Part shown: positions 25,901 to 34,583 of the stretch, piece after piece | Layout of the letters: each line of letters opens with the position of its first letter | Numbering within the stretch: position 1 is the stretch's first letter | NCBI RefSeq assembly: GCF_001486585.1 | Contig: NZ_LN909042.1 | Location: 305,709-369,708, forward strand | Length of the DNA: 64,000 bases | Direction: 5' to 3' | From: Paenibacillus senegalimassiliensis | GTDB taxonomy: Bacteria; Bacillota; Bacilli; Paenibacillales; Paenibacillaceae | Made by a program: the position numbers and the translations under genes | Notes under the pieces: model-generated | What the model was told of the DNA's origin: nothing | The model's database searches: none | The model's input: the letters and a program-made list of their open reading frames with translations, nothing else

Positions 25901-26863
25901 ATGAAGAGAATGATGATCTTGTTATTGACCTGCATTATTACATTTACAGGTGTGTTTGTTATTGGTGGAGATATTAGTTTAGCTGCTTTGGCTGCTTCTA
26001 ACGATCATGAGGTTCCTAAAGTAAAAAACATGTCTATTGAAGTGCTGATCGATGCGAGAAGAGTGGCTTTTCCTGATGAAAGGCCGCAAATCAATAACGG
26101 AACCACCTTTGTTCCGCTACGTTTTGTGTCGGATAAGTTGGGGGGAGCCCTGGAGTTGAAAGGGAAAGATATTACGATTGTTAAGGGGGATCGGACGGTT
26201 AAACTCACGATTGGCGCTAAAACGGCAACGGTGAATGGCGAAACAGTTACTTTAGATAAAGCTTCGTTTGCAAAAAATGGACGGACGTTGGTTCCGCTGC
26301 GCTTTGTCAGCGAAGCACTCGGAGAAAATGTGAAATGGGATGCACCAAATCAATATATCTGGATTGGCAGCACTGAGGTTCCTACGCTGGAGGAGATTAG
26401 TACGCCTATTCCCATCAAGCCCTACTTACATTTATATGAGAAGGGGGAAAGCTTGATAAATTATGGCGCGGTGTCATTAGACCAAGTACGATTGGTCAAT
26501 CTTAATGACTTTCCTATAAAGTTTGAGAAACAGATTATTTACCGTATGGATTATGCTGCGATGAATAATGGATTGGAATACCTGCGTTCTGTTACTGATA
26601 GTAAAGCTTTAATAGGTCATGGCATCTATTTACTTCAAAAAGGAGAACCAGCTAAATTTCGCGCAGAGATTTCTTATTTGCGTGAACGAGTTACGGACTT
26701 TTCAGATTATCGAGTAAAGTATCATAAGGTAGCTGTTCCAACAGATGAAGATCAATTGGGAATTAAAGATTATAATAAAATTCGTTTGAAGGACATTCAA
26801 TATGTTGGTTTGTCTGTTGATGCTGATACGGCTGTTCTCATCAAAAATGATTTTACAGAATAA
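25901..26863 (+). CDS. Secreted copper-amine-oxidase-stalk domain protein
   Basis: A 320-residue protein with a signal peptide (basic start MKRMMILLL, hydrophobic core to about residue 32). Two copper amine oxidase N-terminal-like repeats occur in residues about 45-155, each with the hallmark N-G-x-T-x-VPLRFVS-x-x-LG: NNGTTFVPLRFVSDKLGG and NGRTLVPLRFVSEALGENVKW. In Bacillales these small domains decorate secreted proteins and are thought to bind wall or surface ligands; they are not oxidases. The C-terminal 160 residues are unlike anything I recognise. AAGGGAGAG precedes ATG. The next gene starts 13 bases after its stop, so the two are probably one operon. Confidence 0.82.
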   Translation: MKRMMILLLTCIITFTGVFVIGGDISLAALAASNDHEVPKVKNMSIEVLIDARRVAFPDERPQINNGTTFVPLRFVSDKLGGALELKGKDITIVKGDRTVKLTIGAKTATVNGETVTLDKASFAKNGRTLVPLRFVSEALGENVKWDAPNQYIWIGSTEVPTLEEISTPIPIKPYLHLYEKGESLINYGAVSLDQVRLVNLNDFPIKFEKQIIYRMDYAAMNNGLEYLRSVTDSKALIGHGIYLLQKGEPAKFRAEISYLRERVTDFSDYRVKYHKVAVPTDEDQLGIKDYNKIRLKDIQYVGLSVDADTAVLIKNDFTE

Positions 26864-26876
26864 GTTGGTAAGAAAG

Positions 26877-29800
26877 ATGAATAAAATAAGGATACTCAAA
26901 TGGCTGTTTGGTGTAGGTTGTTTTCTTTTGTTAACAAGCATCCCATTAAACACATTCTCTGCTTCGAATTCTGATTTTGCTAATAGCCATATTACACCTT
27001 ATCGAGATCCAACAGGTATTCAAAATAAACGCTACGCGGTGGGTTTTATGTCATTTGAAATATGGACCAATGGATCAGGACAATGGATTACTAAAAAGCC
27101 AGGAGAACTTATTAATGGCGCTGAGGGGCTGAATCACCGCTATACTTTTTCGTTTCCAGGAAGAGCAGTTGAAGATGTGCAGGTCAGAGTATTCGCTGCT
27201 GGGGATCCCAAGCACATTGAATACTTTGATAATTCAAGACAGGGGGATTTTTCGTCTTTGAATAGATACTTCGCAACAGTAATCTCAGTTAGTTCGACTG
27301 GAAACATATCAGGAAAGGGAACAAGCAGTGTTTCTTTTGATCTCAGTTTAAATGGGAGATTGAGCTCCTCTGCTCTTTATGACATCGTGGCAAATGAACA
27401 CAGCCCTGGTGACTTTTCTCCTGATCTTAGAGCCTATCGCTATTACTTTCCAGTTCTGTTTGAATTCACATTAAGTGGGCAGTTGGAGATCAGTTACTTT
27501 ACGGAGACCGGTCAGAATTTGAGCGCGATTGAGCCGCAAACGTTTCAATACACTAAAATTTCAATGGAGGCAGGGAAAACTTACCCGAATACACCGCCAG
27601 TATCATCAAAGTATGAATATGTGGGCTACAAGAAAAGTACTACAGGAAAACCTCCTGAAGGTGAAATTATCAAGACACCACCACCTGCATTGACCTATGA
27701 TGGCAGTTATGACAGCTACAAATTGATGATGTATTACAGACCGAAGGACGGAGTACCACCGGATGAACCTACTCCTCCTGATGGTGGCGGTCAATGCACT
27801 GATCCAGCCCCAACGGGACAAGTCATGGACATGCCCTTAACTTCACCTGATCCCAGCGCCGTGATTAAGGCGGATAGCCGGGGGGCGGAGAGGTTTAATG
27901 TGCTGGATGGGATTCCGACGACGGAGAGTCTGTATGGGAATGTTCTAGCCAAGAGTTATTTGCACCAGAACAAGTTTGTTGAAATGGGTGGCACGTGTAC
28001 CTTTGATATTACTGTGAATCGGGAGTATACCTTGACTTGGGACCCGGGGAAGACGGTAACGGATGATGAAGGCAATACCCGAACAGAACCCGATCCTCAG
28101 ACTGATACTGAGACGGTTACCAAGTCGTACGCTATTCAGCGCGAGTATTCTTACTGGGTGATTGATAATCTGGAAGTCTACCAAATCGACGAAACAACTC
28201 TGCAAAATTATGCATTTGCAGGAAATGAGATTCGTATTTTGCCCGCAGGGTACATACCACCTAGTTACTCTACTGCCAAATCAAGTGGCTTTACGGCTCC
28301 TAAGCCGGAAAACCCGGTAGAAGCCCCATCGGGGAGTAAATCAGGAATCAAAAGTAGGCCGAGTGTTTCGGGAGAAAATTTGAGTTCTTATGCTGAAGGC
28401 GCGGTAGAAGAAGTGAAGGTCACGAATGATACGCTCACTTTTAACGGAGCTACGATTATGCAGGGGGCCGAAGCTACGCGTTCTGGGCCGAGACCGGGAA
28501 CAATCCCTGTTGCCTCATCCATTGGGGAGAATGTGCTATACAGTCCGGGACATGAAATTCCGACGAGTAAAACGAATAAAGCAAATCAGCCCAGCACAGG
28601 TACGATCTATTATGGTTTGATGAGCGGAAATATCCAGGGGGGCGAAGGTAAGAGCTATTCCATTCAAGGTATTAACTCGGTAACGGTGCATACGCCAGTC
28701 GTTATGTATCCAGACGTGTCAGATGATGCTGCTCATAATCAGAAAACAACACCTGCTGCGGGAAGCTCAGCGCTAATTTTAGATCGACCATTTACCGTAG
28801 AGTTACCGAACAGTGGACAGCATACGAACTATAAAGGGTATGGCAACCGAGATTATCTCAAATACATAGGCAGCAAGCAGGTGCGTTTTCCGTTTGATGT
28901 GTATGATGGAGCACGAGCGACATTTTATCCAAAAAATTCTTGGATAGAAGTACGGAAAGAGCAGGAAACGTTCTCCTTCTTTTTGCCTGTTTGGGTGGAT
29001 GAAGGTTTTTACGAGGTAGAGTTCCGTTCGATTTCACATAATGCACCGGGAGGTGCTACACAGCAAACGAGTGCAAACCTGAATCTGTCCCACCACGTCG
29101 CTTATGATAAGGTCCCTGTGGATGTGATTGGACGAGTGTATGATTTTCGGGTGACGGATATTGCCGATTATAACTGGGAGCTGGTGTTTCGTACGGAAAA
29201 AGGCAATCGCACCCCAACAGGGGTATCGTATTGGGTAGGGCGTCAAGGAATTGATGGGGCGCTGCGAGGAAACTCTGCTCTGTACACTTTACCTATTCGG
29301 CCGGGAAGTCATCCACTATATAAGAATGCCGTCATTAAGACAGGATATCACTTCAAGTTTGATCTGAAGACGAAGGGTAACATGTTTGGTGTGGAGGATC
29401 AGATCGTGATTACCCCAAGCTTCTATTTTGTGGATGGGGACAGTGGGGCCAGACAAGCGGTGGACTTGTATTATCATACCGGGAGCCGGAGTTATGTCCG
29501 GATTGGTTCCCCGTCAGATCAGGTAAAGCGGTACGTCATTCTGAATGAGCGTCTGCGAAATGTGCCGGAGGAAGAACTGAGAGATACGGCGCTGTACAAG
29601 TATGATCATGAGTATACGTTTAATCAGGTGGCTGGGATTGGACGAAGCCAGTTTGTGCAAAACTTTATGGAGCGACAAACGATTCGAGAGATATCCATCG
29701 GAAGCTTGAGTCTGCTCAGGTTGCCTGAGGGAGTACGAACGCTGATTGGCCCGAAGACGGAAATTCCGTCTTCCGTAGACCCAGCCAGAGCCAATGCAGC

Positions 29801-30164
29801 GGTCCAAAAGTGGTACGGGGAATACAGTCTGCCCGCCGAATTGTTTGCCGTACCGACAGGAACGAATGTGGCAGAGTATGGTCGCACACATGGGGGATTG
29901 ACGGACCGGTCGGAAATCTTTTTGAAAAATGGCTATATTGTGGTGAACTTCAATGTGGAAACGGTGCGAAACGGGGAGCTTGACCGGCCTTATCTGCAAT
30001 ATATTTATGGCCCGCTAATGAATCAATGGTATGACATGGAGGGATTTGCCCGGCAGGTGGCGGATCCGTATGGGCGAAAATTCAGTTTGCAGGATGGGGA
30101 TGTCGTATTTTATCATGCGGACTTGTCGAGCAGGGATGATTTCCGGTCTATGGTGACGCATTGA
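26877..30164 (+). CDS. Large secreted protein of unknown function (possible DUF5704)
   Basis: A 1095-residue exported protein. Residues about 1-27 are a signal peptide (KIRILKWLFGVGCFLLLTS then NTFSA). No catalytic motif is obvious. A Pro/Asp-rich stretch near residue 300 (PPDEPTPPDGGG) separates an N-terminal beta-rich part, which includes a MucBP-like LEISYFTETGQNL segment, from a longer C-terminal part beginning TDPAPTGQVMDMPL. That layout recalls Paenibacillus proteins annotated with DUF5704; I offer this from memory with low certainty. The frame is open upstream to 26802, but ATG 26877 starts the signal peptide. GGTAAGAAAG precedes it. Tandem with the stalk-domain gene before it, which suggests the two products work together at the surface. 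Confidence 0.7.
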   Translation: MNKIRILKWLFGVGCFLLLTSIPLNTFSASNSDFANSHITPYRDPTGIQNKRYAVGFMSFEIWTNGSGQWITKKPGELINGAEGLNHRYTFSFPGRAVEDVQVRVFAAGDPKHIEYFDNSRQGDFSSLNRYFATVISVSSTGNISGKGTSSVSFDLSLNGRLSSSALYDIVANEHSPGDFSPDLRAYRYYFPVLFEFTLSGQLEISYFTETGQNLSAIEPQTFQYTKISMEAGKTYPNTPPVSSKYEYVGYKKSTTGKPPEGEIIKTPPPALTYDGSYDSYKLMMYYRPKDGVPPDEPTPPDGGGQCTDPAPTGQVMDMPLTSPDPSAVIKADSRGAERFNVLDGIPTTESLYGNVLAKSYLHQNKFVEMGGTCTFDITVNREYTLTWDPGKTVTDDEGNTRTEPDPQTDTETVTKSYAIQREYSYWVIDNLEVYQIDETTLQNYAFAGNEIRILPAGYIPPSYSTAKSSGFTAPKPENPVEAPSGSKSGIKSRPSVSGENLSSYAEGAVEEVKVTNDTLTFNGATIMQGAEATRSGPRPGTIPVASSIGENVLYSPGHEIPTSKTNKANQPSTGTIYYGLMSGNIQGGEGKSYSIQGINSVTVHTPVVMYPDVSDDAAHNQKTTPAAGSSALILDRPFTVELPNSGQHTNYKGYGNRDYLKYIGSKQVRFPFDVYDGARATFYPKNSWIEVRKEQETFSFFLPVWVDEGFYEVEFRSISHNAPGGATQQTSANLNLSHHVAYDKVPVDVIGRVYDFRVTDIADYNWELVFRTEKGNRTPTGVSYWVGRQGIDGALRGNSALYTLPIRPGSHPLYKNAVIKTGYHFKFDLKTKGNMFGVEDQIVITPSFYFVDGDSGARQAVDLYYHTGSRSYVRIGSPSDQVKRYVILNERLRNVPEEELRDTALYKYDHEYTFNQVAGIGRSQFVQNFMERQTIREISIGSLSLLRLPEGVRTLIGPKTEIPSSVDPARANAAVQKWYGEYSLPAELFAVPTGTNVAEYGRTHGGLTDRSEIFLKNGYIVVNFNVETVRNGELDRPYLQYIYGPLMNQWYDMEGFARQVADPYGRKFSLQDGDVVFYHADLSSRDDFRSMVTH

Positions 30165-30488
30165 GTGCACCAGAGAGTGGATGCCGGATGCTGCGATATT
30201 GCTGCATAACGGAGGCGAAACTTCTTCATTATGTTGAGAAAAATTATAAAAGGCTAGAATAATAAGATCAGTGCTTTGCCCATGGGAGCCGTTAACAATG
30301 GTTCTTGTGGGCTTTTTTTGCGTGTAATGTGTATGCTGCTTGGTGGATTTAAGTATTTTTATGGTGAATGGCTGGAAAAGCTAGAGTACGTCGGCAATGT
30401 CTGCTAGAATAAATAAGTTAATGGATGATTCAATTTTGAAGCTTTATGAGAGATGAATGCTGACCAGGGTCAGCTTGGGAGGATATAT
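30165..30488. other. Intergenic region
   Basis: Contains the terminator at 30278 and, near 30403, a TGC-TAGAAT sequence that could be an extended -10 element for the U32 gene. Nothing else recognisable. Confidence 0.45.
30278..30319 (+). terminator. Rho-independent terminator after large secreted protein
   Basis: Stem GCCCATGGGAGCC / GGTTCTTGTGGGC (with G-U pairs) around GTTAACAAT, followed by a seven-T run. Confidence 0.8.
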
Positions 30489-32931
30489 ATGAGTAGCCGT
30501 AATACTGGATTAACCAGACAGGATGTAGAGTTGTTGGCACCAGCCGGCGATTGGGACTGCATGCGGGCCGCCGTGGCGAATGGAGCAGACGCGATATTTT
30601 TTGGAGTGGAAAAGTTTAATGCCCGCGCCAGAGCGAACAATTTTCGGATGGATGAGCTGCCGGAAATCATGGCTTTTTTGCATAGCTATGGGGTCAAGGG
30701 CTTCCTGACGTTCAACATTCTCGTCTTTGAGGATGAGCTACGTGATGCGCAGGAATTGATTGAAGTTTGCATTGATAGCGGCGTGGATGCGGTCATTGTA
30801 CAGGATTTGGGCTTGGTCAAACTGATTCGCGAGTTGTCGCCGGACTTCCCGATTCATGGTTCGACGCAAATGACGATTACGTCGCCGGAGGCTGTCGAGT
30901 TCGTTAAGCCTTGGAATATGGAGCGTGTGGTGCTAGGTCGGGAAAATAATTTGAAGCAGATTCAGGTGATCGGAGAGCAGGCGAAGCTGCCGATGGAGGT
31001 TTTTGTGCACGGGGCGCTTTGCGTTTCGTACTCCGGTCAGTGTCTGACCTCCGAGATGTGGGGTGGTCGTTCGGCGAATCGGGGCGAATGCGCGCAGGCT
31101 TGCCGCTTGCCCTATGATCTGATCGTGGATGGCGAACAAAAGCCGATGGGCGATGTGGCTTATCTGTTGTCACCTAAGGACTTGGCCGCCATTGATATTA
31201 TGCCGGAGTTGATTGAAGCGGGCGTGACTTCTTTTAAAATCGAAGGTCGGATGAAGACTCCGGAGTATGTCGCCAACGTGGTGAGCAAGTATCGTAAAGC
31301 GATTGACCTGTATTTTGATGGTGATGATGCGCGGCCGTCCAAGGAAGAAATTCGTGAGCTGCAGCAGAGCTTTTCGCGTGGGTTTACGCATGGCTTCCTG
31401 GAGGGGACGAACAACAAGCAACTGGTGGAGGGAACTTTTCCGAAAAGCCGCGGTGTTTATCTTGGACGCGTAGAGAAGGTATTGCGCGATGGCGTGGTCT
31501 GTAAGCTGGAAGCCCCGCTTAAGCGGGGGGACGGAATTGTGTTTGATGCCGGGGACCCGACGAAAAAGGAAGAAGGCGGGCGTGTGTACGACTGGCGCCG
31601 CCAAGGGGTGAAGCAGGAGGGCGAAGCCGGAGAAGGCTGGATCATCGACATCGTGCCGGGCCGGAATGATGTCGATTTGCGCCGTGTGCATGTAGGGGAT
31701 CGCATCTGGAAGACGAGCGATCCAGCGCTGGATAAACGGTTACGTCAGACCTATGAGACGGAGAAGCCGTATCGGGTGTTCCCGGTGTATGTGCGGGCCG
31801 TAGGCCATGCCGGGGGGCTGCTCTCGACCTTCTGGACGGATGTGCAGAAGGGAACGATGGTGCGCGTGGACTCGGAGCTGGAGCTCGAGATCGCGCAAAA
31901 ACGGCCGATGGACGCAGCCCTGCTCGAAGAGCAATTCGGGCGTCTCGGCGGCACGGTGTTCCAACTCGAGAAGCTGGATACGGAGCTGCATGGCGACGTG
32001 ATCCTGCCGATGCGAGAGCTGAACGGCATCCGCCGGCGGGCGGTGGAACTGCTCGCCGCCGAGCGGCCGAAGCCGCCCGTGTACCGCGCTGTGCCGCAGC
32101 CTGCCGCAGGTGCAGGCTGCGCTGGAAGCCGGCGTATCGTGGATTTACGCCGACTTCGAGTTTATCAAGCAGTTCCCGGCAGCGGTAGAAGCCGTTCGGG
32201 CCGCAGGCAAACGTATTGCTCTGGCTACGCCGCGCATTCATATGCCAGGTGAGAACGGCTACCACAACAACATCCTGCGTCTCCAGCCGGATGCGGTGCT
32301 GGTACGTAATACCGGGGCGCTCTATTATTATTTGCGCCACCGGCAGGAGAACCCGTCTGCGCAGCATCCGCAGTTGATCGGCGATTTCTCGCTTAATATC
32401 GCTAATCACAAAGCAGCGGAGCTGTTCCTGGAAGCGGGCTGTGACATGGTGACACCATCCTATGACCTCAACATTCAGCAGATGGTAGACCTGCTGGGTG
32501 TAAGCCGGACGGCTGAGATGGAGATTGTTATCCACCAGCATTTACCTATGTTTCATACAGAGCATTGCGTGTATTGCACCTTCCTCAGCGAAGGTACGAA
32601 CTATACCAACTGTGGCCGTCCATGCGAAGAGCAACGGGCTTCGTTGCAGGATCGCATCGGTATGTCCCATCCGGTCCGGGTGGATGAAGGCTGCCGTAAT
32701 ACGGTCTACAATGCCATTGAGCAATCGGGCGCGGAATACCTGAGCCATTTTCTGGAGCTAGGAGTTTCCCGTTACCGGGTAGAGTTCTTGGAGGAAACAA
32801 CGGAGCAAGTGCAAGAGGTTATTGATTTGTACAACCGGGCGCTACGTGGTGAAATTAGCGGTACTCAGGTGTGGAAAACACTGAAAGCCACCAATCAGCT
32901 TGGCGTTACCCGTGGACAATTGGTGAAGTAG
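30489..32931 (+). pseudogene. U32-family peptidase gene, frameshifted
   Basis: Two adjoining frames encode consecutive parts of one long U32 protein (about 810 residues in all). Frame one (30489 to about 32075) holds the N-terminal U32 domain: LLAPAGDWDCMRAAVANGAD, FVHGALCVSYSGQC and GECAQACRLPY with the conserved cysteines. Frame two (from about 32080 to 32931) continues with LCRSLPQVQAALEAGVSW and ends with a second Cys cluster HCVYC-x(10)-NCGRPC. The break is in a very GC-rich stretch coding for the inter-domain linker (after ERPKPP), and the linker looks too short, so a small out-of-frame deletion is more likely than a single-base slip. Related long U32 proteins modify rRNA or tRNA. ATG 30489 has GGGAGG six bases ahead. 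Confidence 0.8.
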
Positions 32932-33298
32932 ACGAATATGGAATAAATATAGAGTCTTTATGGCAGAGAAAATTGGCCATAGGGACTCTTTTTCGTAACT
33001 CAAATATCAGAAAATACACCCTGCGAAGACACTCGTTTCCCCAATGAGGACAACATGTGGAGGGTTTGTGAAGAGGGCCTGAAAAGGCGCTAAATCAAGT
33101 CTGCAAGCTGCATCAAACCATTCTATTATGATATAATGTAAGCGTAAACAAAAAACTAAAGAGCGATCCTGGCAGATTGTTGCGATGGCTGGTTAGAGAA
33201 TAGCTGAAGTCATGAAGCCAATTAGGGTCATAAGTTAGAAATGAATTGCAAGAGGCAGTCTGGAAGTATCGCTCGACATTCCCAGGAGGGTGATCGTG
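32932..33298. other. Intergenic region before small gene
   Basis: Holds the terminator at 32951. A TATAAT sequence near 33131 may be the -10 of the small gene at 33299; no clear -35 is seen. The leader between them (about 160 bases) shows no structure I can name. Confidence 0.45.
32951..32993 (+). terminator. Rho-independent terminator after U32 gene
   Basis: Fourteen-pair stem AGAGTCTTTATGGC / GCCATAGGGACTCT (two G-U pairs) with loop AGAGAAAATTG and a T run. Confidence 0.88.
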
Positions 33299-33502
33299 AT
33301 GTTTGAAGGATTCCTCGAAATGCAATCGGTTGTAAGTCGGGTACATGGCCGATTGAACATGGACGGTGAGCAAGAGTACCGCAAGATCGAATTTAGCAAT
33401 GAGCGTCGTTTGCATACCCCGAATATGGATCGTTCCCCGGTGTTGCACGATGAGGAACAGCCTTGGCGAACGGATTGGCTAGGGAAATGGCGCAGCCATT
33501 AA
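33299..33502 (+). CDS. Small hypothetical protein
   Basis: A 67-residue hydrophilic protein beginning MFEGFLEMQSVVSRVHGR. No membrane segment, cysteine pair or known motif is seen; the C-terminus is Trp/Arg-rich (WRTDWLGKW). Support for coding comes from an AGGAGG nine bases before ATG 33299, a possible TATAAT upstream and a tight terminator starting 37 bases after the stop, so it looks like a self-contained small gene. GTG codons at 33290 and 33296 are in frame but too close to the ribosome binding site. I do not recognise it. Confidence 0.55.
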   Translation: MFEGFLEMQSVVSRVHGRLNMDGEQEYRKIEFSNERRLHTPNMDRSPVLHDEEQPWRTDWLGKWRSH

Positions 33503-33538
33503 TCTAAAGATACATGACTGTGAATAGATAAGAGCGTG

Positions 33539-33574
33539 AGCAGATTCGGGAATTACCTCCGGGTCTGCTTTTTC
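33539..33574 (+). terminator. Rho-independent terminator after small gene
   Basis: Stem AGCAGATTCGG / CCGGGTCTGCT (two G-U pairs) followed by TTTTTCT. Confidence 0.75.
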
Positions 33575-33656
33575 TACTTACCTGAAATCACAGATGCGCT
33601 GGAGCATATGTTATAATTACAGCAATTGGACAATCTTGAAATGAGGAGATCGTTGT

Positions 33657-34532
33657 ATGAAAATTCGCAAGGCCATTATCCCCGCAGCGGGGCTGGGTAC
33701 GCGCTTCTTGCCAGCGACCAAAGCCATGCCCAAGGAAATGCTGCCGATCGTGGACAAGCCCACCATCCAGTATATTGTGGAGGAAGCTGTAGCTTCGGGG
33801 ATCGAGGATATTATTATCGTCACCGGTAAGGGGAAGCGGGCGATTGAGGATCATTTTGATACCTCTTTTGAATTGGAATACAATTTGCATGAGAAAGGGA
33901 AATTTCAACTGCTCGAAGAGGTACGTAAATCCTCGGACATGGCAGATATTCATTATATTCGGCAAAAGGAACCCAAGGGTCTGGGGCATGCAATCTGGTG
34001 TGCGCGTAAATTCATCGGTAATGAGCCGTTTGCAGTATTGCTCGGGGATGACATTGTTGAATCCAAGGTTCCCTGCTTAAAACAAATGATTCAGGTGTAC
34101 GACGAGCATAAGGCTTCTATCGTTGGCGTACAGCCTGTCGATGGAAATGAAGTATCTCGTTACGGGATTGTGGACCCCACCGCTATTCAGGAACGGGTAT
34201 ATGTGGCTAATCAATTAGTTGAGAAACCAACCGTTGAGAAGGCCCCCTCCAACCTGGCCATTATGGGTAGATATATTTTAACTCCCGCTATCTTTGATAT
34301 TTTAGCAAATCAACGAGTTGGGGTGAACGGAGAAATCCAGTTGACGGATGCGATATCCACACTAGGTGAAATGGAGCGGGTGCTGGCCTATCATTTTAAA
34401 GGGGAACGGCATGATGTTGGGGAGAAGTTAGGCTTTATCAAAACAACCATTCACTACGCGTTAGAAAATCCAGAACTACGGGATGAGTTGATTCGTTATA
34501 TGACGGATACTTTGAAACCTGTAGCTAAATAA
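33657..34532 (+). CDS. galU: UTP-glucose-1-phosphate uridylyltransferase
   Basis: A 291-residue GalU/GtaB-type enzyme making UDP-glucose from UTP and glucose-1-phosphate. Seen: [20 protein letters not shown] at residues 4-23 (nucleotide-binding Gly-rich loop), [27 protein letters not shown], and LLGDDIVE near residue 125. The length and start agree with the family. TGAGGAG precedes the ATG by six bases, and TGTTATAAT about 50 bases upstream may be an extended -10. It stands alone between two terminators, so it is probably transcribed independently. It would provide UDP-glucose for the surface polymers encoded on both sides. Confidence 0.95.
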   Translation: MKIRKAIIPAAGLGTRFLPATKAMPKEMLPIVDKPTIQYIVEEAVASGIEDIIIVTGKGKRAIEDHFDTSFELEYNLHEKGKFQLLEEVRKSSDMADIHYIRQKEPKGLGHAIWCARKFIGNEPFAVLLGDDIVESKVPCLKQMIQVYDEHKASIVGVQPVDGNEVSRYGIVDPTAIQERVYVANQLVEKPTVEKAPSNLAIMGRYILTPAIFDILANQRVGVNGEIQLTDAISTLGEMERVLAYHFKGERHDVGEKLGFIKTTIHYALENPELRDELIRYMTDTLKPVAK

Positions 34533-34545
34533 TACCTTACAATAA

Positions 34546-34582
34546 AAAAACGGTCTCTCCAATGCGGAGGGACCGTTTTTTA
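34546..34582. terminator. Bidirectional rho-independent terminator
   Basis: Perfect stem ACGGTCTCTCC / GGAGGGACCGT (one G-U or T-G pair) with A and T runs on both sides, serving galU on the plus strand and the O-antigen-ligase-like gene on the minus strand. Confidence 0.9.
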
Positions 34583-34583
34583 T

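Noticed and set aside
31642..32541. A 299-residue minus-strand frame opposite the U32 gene
   Set aside because: Arg/Pro/Ala-rich shadow of a GC-rich coding strand, with the real U32 motifs on the other strand.
34544..34583. Possible attenuator for the ligase-like gene
   Set aside because: It lies downstream of both convergent genes, so it is simply a shared terminator.
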